From assembly GCA_036231525.1 (NCBI GenBank), contig JAZAGZ010000112.1:1-9827 (forward strand): a stretch of 9,827 nt of DNA, given 5' to 3'. This DNA is from UBA6522 sp036231525 (GTDB lineage: Bacteria; Pseudomonadota; Gammaproteobacteria; Steroidobacterales; Rariloculaceae). Positions within the stretch are counted from its first letter, which is position 1. The number at the start of each line of letters is the position of its first letter. Positions 6,463 to 9,827 of this stretch are shown piece after piece. The notes beneath the pieces are model-generated. The model was not told where the DNA came from. It saw only the letters and a program-made list of their open reading frames with translations, and searched no databases. The translations under genes were made by a program, and so were the position numbers.

Positions 6463-7872
6463 TTGGACACCAGCACCGCACTCGGGCAAATCGTCGGCAT
6501 TGTGGGTAAACATGGCGTGGTGCAGGGTGCTGACGCCGAGCCATTCCTACGAGACGAGCGAGGACTCTATTACGGTGAGGCCGCATCGGTCGTGCGTCCG
6601 GCATCAACAGAAGAATGTGCACGCATCATCAAAATTTGCCAGGAGGCGGGGATTGGTGTGGTCCCTCAGGGCGGCAACACTGGTTATTGCGGGGGCGCGA
6701 CGCCGTTCGATGCAAACAAACAGATTGTCCTAAATATCTCTCGAATGAACCGGGTCCGGGAAATGGATCCAGTCAATTTTTCGATGACAGTGGAGGCTGG
6801 CTTAGTCCTATCAGAGGCACATTCAATGGCGGAGGAACATGACCTGATGTTCCCGCTCAGTATGGGATCTCAAGGATCCTGTCAGATCGGAGGAGTTCTT
6901 TCGACCAACGCGGGCGGCGTTTCGGTGCTCCGTTACGGAAATGCTCGAGATTTGGTGCTAGGTCTGGAGGTCGTTCTACCAAATGGGGAAATCCTCTCTG
7001 AGCTTAAGGGTTTAAGAAAGGACAACACTGGCTACCATTTGGAGGGGTTGTTCTTAGGTGCTGAGGGTACGTTAGGGGTGATTACGGCGGCCGTTTTGAA
7101 ACTTTTTCCGATGCCGCACAGTCGTCAAACCGTATTGCTAGGAGTTGCCACGCCTAAGGCTGCTTGCGATCTTCTTCGGAGCGCGCGATGCAGGAGTGTT
7201 GAACGGGTTGTCTCAGCGGAGTATTTGTCGCGCACATCTTTGGATTTAGTCATGATGCATATTGAAGGTGTCCGCGATCCGTTTGATGAGCCCTTAGAAC
7301 ACTATTTGCTGCTGGAACTCGCCGGTGCGGAGACCGAGATTGAATTGCGGGGAGTTTTGGAGCAGATCTTCAAGGCAGGGAGCGAGGCAGGCGAGATTGT
7401 CGACGGGGTTTCGGCGGAGTCGGGCGCGCAACGCAGCGCATTCTGGGCGCTACGAGAATCTATTCCAGAAGCAGAGCGTTGTGATGGCGGATCGGTCAAG
7501 CATGATATCTCGGTACGGGTTTCTCAAATTCCAAAGTTCCTTAAGGAAGCGGAGCGCATTCTGAGCGCGATTGCTCCACACCGGTTGTCTGTATTTGGTC
7601 ACGTTGGTGATGGCAATCTTCATTACAATTTGCTGCCCCCTATCGGTAGTACGCTTGAGTCGTTTAAGGAAGGGCCCGCTGGAAGGCTCTCAGATGCAAT
7701 TCATGAGCTTGCTGTTAGCCTAGGAGGTAGTTTTAGTGCTGAGCATGGCATAGGGGTTTTGAAGCGTGATGATCTGAAAAAATATCAATCTCCCGTATCG
7801 GTGGATCTCATGCAAACCTTGAAACACGCCCTGGATCCTAAAGACATCATGAACCCAGGCAAGGTGGTTTGA
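6463..7872 (+). CDS. FAD-binding 2-hydroxyacid dehydrogenase (D-2-hydroxyglutarate/glycolate/D-lactate type)
   Basis: This 469-residue cytoplasmic flavoenzyme oxidises a D-2-hydroxyacid to the 2-oxoacid. The N-terminal FAD domain (about 40-215) shows VVPQGGNTGYCGG (66-78), GSCQIGGVLSTNAGG (138-152) and RKDNTGYHLEGLFLGAEGTLGVITAA (185-210). The C-terminal domain has FWALRES (327-333) with a likely substrate Arg, VKHDISV (345-351), metal ligands His380 and His387 in FGHVGDGNLHYN, Glu427 in AEHGIG, and the end motif DPKDIMNPGKVV. The RKDNTGY, KHDIS and length features favour D-2-hydroxyglutarate dehydrogenase over GlcD or Dld, but substrates in this family are not safely told from sequence. TTG 6463 is the start: AGAGGA (6451-6456) lies 6 nt upstream. 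It is divergent from crcB and 107 nt from the next gene. Confidence 0.9.
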   Translation: MDTSTALGQIVGIVGKHGVVQGADAEPFLRDERGLYYGEAASVVRPASTEECARIIKICQEAGIGVVPQGGNTGYCGGATPFDANKQIVLNISRMNRVREMDPVNFSMTVEAGLVLSEAHSMAEEHDLMFPLSMGSQGSCQIGGVLSTNAGGVSVLRYGNARDLVLGLEVVLPNGEILSELKGLRKDNTGYHLEGLFLGAEGTLGVITAAVLKLFPMPHSRQTVLLGVATPKAACDLLRSARCRSVERVVSAEYLSRTSLDLVMMHIEGVRDPFDEPLEHYLLLELAGAETEIELRGVLEQIFKAGSEAGEIVDGVSAESGAQRSAFWALRESIPEAERCDGGSVKHDISVRVSQIPKFLKEAERILSAIAPHRLSVFGHVGDGNLHYNLLPPIGSTLESFKEGPAGRLSDAIHELAVSLGGSFSAEHGIGVLKRDDLKKYQSPVSVDLMQTLKHALDPKDIMNPGKVV

Positions 7873-7979
7873 TGATCGTTGATAGCTTTGCTACCAATTC
7901 TTGAGTAGTTTTGTACTCCAACACAGCCTGAGGCACCTTATGCTAAGCTCACTGTCGCCCGAATCAATACGGACTTTTG

Positions 7980-8336
7980 ATGGCCGCTAAACCGATTTAT
8001 AAAATAATTTTTGTGAACCAGGGGAAGGTCTACGAAATCTACGCCCGCCAGGTTAGTCATGGGGGATTGTTCGGTTTCGTCGAGATAGAGAAGCTGGTCT
8101 TTGGAGCTCGTTCCAGCGTTGTAGTGGATCCTTCGGAAGAACGGATACAGACCGAGTTTTCCGGCGTAACCCGAACATATCTTCCGCTCCATTCGGTTTT
8201 ACGCATTGATGAAGTCGAAAAACAAGGCGTCAGCAAGATCACTGACGCTGAGGGCGACAATGTCACACAGTTTCCGGTCCCGATGTACACGCCTCCGGGT
8301 GAAGGCGGCGGTCGCGGTGGGGCTGGGGACAGCTAG
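7980..8336 (+). CDS. DUF1820 family protein
   Basis: The 118-residue soluble protein matches DUF1820, a small family of unknown function found mainly in gammaproteobacteria. Recognisable conserved stretches are KPIYKIIFVNQGKVYEIYAR (near residues 4-23), LFGFVEIEKLVFG, SVVVDPSEERIQTEF, YLPLHSVLRIDEVEKQGVSK and NVTQFPVP. No signal peptide, membrane helix or catalytic motif is visible. The last 15 or so residues are a Gly-rich tail (GEGGGRGGAGDS), likely disordered. ATG 7980 is preferred over the TTG directly before it; only a weak GGA lies upstream. Its TAG is 3 nt before the GTG of the metallo-hydrolase gene, so the two are almost certainly cotranscribed and may be translationally coupled. Confidence 0.92.
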   Translation: MAAKPIYKIIFVNQGKVYEIYARQVSHGGLFGFVEIEKLVFGARSSVVVDPSEERIQTEFSGVTRTYLPLHSVLRIDEVEKQGVSKITDAEGDNVTQFPVPMYTPPGEGGGRGGAGDS

Positions 8337-8339
8337 CAC

Positions 8340-9107
8340 GTGACACTCCGATTCGCTTCTCTTGGAAGCGGAAGCCGTGGGAACTCGTCGTTGGTGGAGT
8401 CGAACTCCACTCTTTTAATGGTGGATTGCGGTCTTACACTCAAAGCTGTTGAAGAAAGGCTGAACTGTCTTGGTAAGCATCCTCGGGATGTTGATGCGCT
8501 GTTGGTAACCCACGAGCACTCCGATCATATTCAGGGCGTAGCGCGGTTTGCGCGACGGCATGGTACTCCAGTCTGGATGACACCCGGGACAGCTTCTAGT
8601 CCCGCTGCTCGTAAGTTGACTCATGTTCATACATTCAACTGTCATCGGCAGTTGGAGATCGGTTCTATCGATGTGCAGCCTTTTCCGGTACCTCATGATG
8701 CGCGGGAGCCTTCACAGTTCATGTTTCGGGCAGACGGAAGGAAACTCGGAATTCTTACGGATACCGGGCACATCACTTCGCACATCAAGGAGTGGCTCAC
8801 AGATTGTGATGCGATAGCTTTGGAGTGCAACCATGATCTCGACATGTTATGGAATGGCCCTTATCCGGAACGCTTAAAGACACGTATTGCCTCGCCATTA
8901 GGACATCTGAATAACGGACAAGCTGCGAAGTTTCTTGGTGAGGTTGAACACCCAGGGTTACAGTGGGTTATGGCATTGCACCTCAGCGCGAAGAACAATA
9001 CCCCCGATCTGGTTCGCGAATCGTTAGCCGAGAAACTCGGCCACACGGAACAGGTCCTGTATGTGGCGACCCAAAATGAGCCCAGCAATTGGGTGTCCAT
9101 TGACTGA
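8340..9107 (+). CDS. Metallo-beta-lactamase-fold hydrolase, YycJ/WalJ-like
   Basis: This 255-residue cytoplasmic protein has a complete metallo-beta-lactamase fold. It shows SLGSGSRGNSSLVE (7-20), the dinuclear site HEHSDH (58-63), a later His in PVPHDA (119), Asp141 in ILTDTGH, then LECNHDLDML (161-170), GHLNNG (188-193) and HLSAKNN (214-220). The SGSRGNSS start and the ECNHD...GHLSN-like tail place it with YycJ/WalJ-type proteins, for which nuclease activity has been proposed; its substrate here is unproven. GTG 8340 begins 3 nt after the DUF1820 stop. The nearest purine-rich stretch (GGGGAC, inside the upstream gene) is rather distant, consistent with translational coupling. purL follows 99 nt downstream on the same strand. 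Confidence 0.88.
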   Translation: MTLRFASLGSGSRGNSSLVESNSTLLMVDCGLTLKAVEERLNCLGKHPRDVDALLVTHEHSDHIQGVARFARRHGTPVWMTPGTASSPAARKLTHVHTFNCHRQLEIGSIDVQPFPVPHDAREPSQFMFRADGRKLGILTDTGHITSHIKEWLTDCDAIALECNHDLDMLWNGPYPERLKTRIASPLGHLNNGQAAKFLGEVEHPGLQWVMALHLSAKNNTPDLVRESLAEKLGHTEQVLYVATQNEPSNWVSID

Positions 9108-9139
9108 ACTCGACAATAACTTCTTATGGAATATGGGCC

Positions 9140-9171
9140 TTGAGGTGGCAATTCGGTATCATAATATTGCC
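9140..9171 (+). promoter_or_regulatory. Possible purL promoter with inverted repeat
   Basis: TTGAGG (9140-9145) and TAATAT (9162-9167) are spaced by 16 nt. GGCAAT (9147-9152) and ATTGCC (9166-9171) form 6-bp inverted arms 13 nt apart, spanning the spacer and -10, where an operator could lie. It does not resemble the E. coli PurR box. The site is about 40 nt before the purL start. Confidence 0.3.
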
Positions 9172-9206
9172 TTTCAGCGTCTGAAACTAAAGCACTCACT
9201 GGATTT

Positions 9207-9827
9207 ATGATTATGTTGCAGCTGGCCGGACCTGCGGCCGAGACTGCCTTTCGTACTAGTAAGCTGCGTGAGCAGCTTCGGTTGTGCTCAAGCGCGATTC
9301 AGGACATATCCGTACATTTCCTCCATTTTATACACGCCGAACGGCCACTGGATGAGGCTGAACAAATCGTCCTTGATGCTCTTTTGAGTTATGGGGCACC
9401 CGTTGAGCTTGTTCAGGGCGAGTATGAAGTAGTTGTTGTACCCCGCCTTGGAACCATTTCGCCCTGGGCCTCTAGGGCAACAGACATTGCTCGTAACTGT
9501 GATCTACCTGTACATCGACTTGAGCGGGGCAGAGCCTACTGCCTAAAACTCCATCGCTCACTTTCTAGTACGGAATTCGAGGAAATTTTTCCACTTCTAC
9601 ATGATCGTATGACTGAAACTGTGATGACCGAACTGCCTAGCGAGAGCGTTTTGTTTGCGCAGCACGATCCACGTCCATTAAACAGGATTGACTTGCTGAG
9701 AGAGGGAGAGTCAGCGCTTTCAGCGGCTAATCAGGAGCTCGGGTTAGCTCTTTCTGACGATGAGATTCGTTATTTGGCTGAGCAGTTCGGTGTGCTTGAA
9801 CGGGATCCCACCGATGTTGAGCTCATG
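9207..9827 (+). CDS. purL: Phosphoribosylformylglycinamidine synthase, N-terminal part (cut by window edge)
   Basis: PurL converts FGAR, glutamine and ATP to FGAM in de novo purine synthesis. The frame is open for 207 codons to the window edge with no frameshift. It aligns by eye with the start of the long, single-chain gammaproteobacterial enzyme (about 1300 residues), so about one sixth is present. Matching blocks include ETAFRTSKL near the start, PRLGTISPWASRATDIARNC (79-98), RLERGRAYC (104-112), LLHDRMTETV (130-139), PRPLNRIDLL (155-164) and GLALSDDEIRYLAEQFG (179-195). This region covers the PurS-like N-terminal domain and the linker; the synthetase and glutaminase sites lie beyond the window. 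ATG 9207 and ATG 9213 are both in frame; GGA at 9201-9203 is better spaced for 9213, so the first two residues are uncertain. Confidence 0.95.
   Translation, partial: MIMLQLAGPAAETAFRTSKLREQLRLCSSAIQDISVHFLHFIHAERPLDEAEQIVLDALLSYGAPVELVQGEYEVVVVPRLGTISPWASRATDIARNCDLPVHRLERGRAYCLKLHRSLSSTEFEEIFPLLHDRMTETVMTELPSESVLFAQHDPRPLNRIDLLREGESALSAANQELGLALSDDEIRYLAEQFGVLERDPTDVELM

Noticed and set aside
7902..7922. Possible terminator GAGTA-GTTTTG-TACTC after the FAD dehydrogenase.
   Set aside because: A five-pair stem with no T-run is too weak to support as a terminator.
1018..9810. About a dozen GGATCC sites, more than the two or three expected by chance.
   Set aside because: Most fall in coding frames as xxG-GAT-CCx, encoding Asp-Pro after Trp, Leu, Met or Val (WDP, LDP, MDP, VDP). 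Protein composition explains them and no repeat element is needed.

Overview
The window looks like chromosomal DNA of a gammaproteobacterium, probably an uncultured or marine type. tadA, mltF and a long-form purL lie in one neighbourhood, as they do in Escherichia and Pseudomonas, and a DUF1820 gene, typical of gammaproteobacteria, is present. Base composition looks close to 50% GC by eye. Several genes use non-ATG starts (GTG, TTG, probably one CTG). I see no insertion sequence, integrase, phage gene, CRISPR array or toxin-antitoxin pair.

Layout: tadA (224-694, +) converges on mltF (708-2108, -) with a 13-nt gap. A small TMEM220-like membrane protein follows (2338-2763, -). Next are a secreted protein of a widespread uncharacterised family (3020-4222, +) and a convergent secreted amidohydrolase (4362-5813, -), with hairpins between them. 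A tRNA-Ser(CGA) with encoded CCA (5879-5969, -) and the fluoride channel gene crcB (6032-6415, -) come next. crcB is divergent from a D-2-hydroxyglutarate/glycolate/lactate-type FAD dehydrogenase (6463-7872, +). Then come a tightly spaced pair, DUF1820 (7980-8336, +) and a YycJ/WalJ-like metallo-beta-lactamase-fold protein (8340-9107, +), and the first 207 codons of purL (9207 to the window edge, +).

Functionally this is a core-housekeeping locus: tRNA wobble editing, peptidoglycan turnover, purine synthesis, serine tRNA and fluoride resistance. About 7 kb carrying accessory genes now separates mltF from purL, which are direct divergent neighbours in E. coli. The accessory part consists of the TMEM220 protein and the two exported proteins.

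I did not find a convincing new multi-gene system. The points most worth checking are the likely CTG start of mltF, a fresh in-frame 30-bp tandem duplication in the TMEM220 gene, a six-codon ORF with an ideal ribosome-binding site just upstream of the secreted protein, and the export of an amidohydrolase whose relatives are mostly cytoplasmic.
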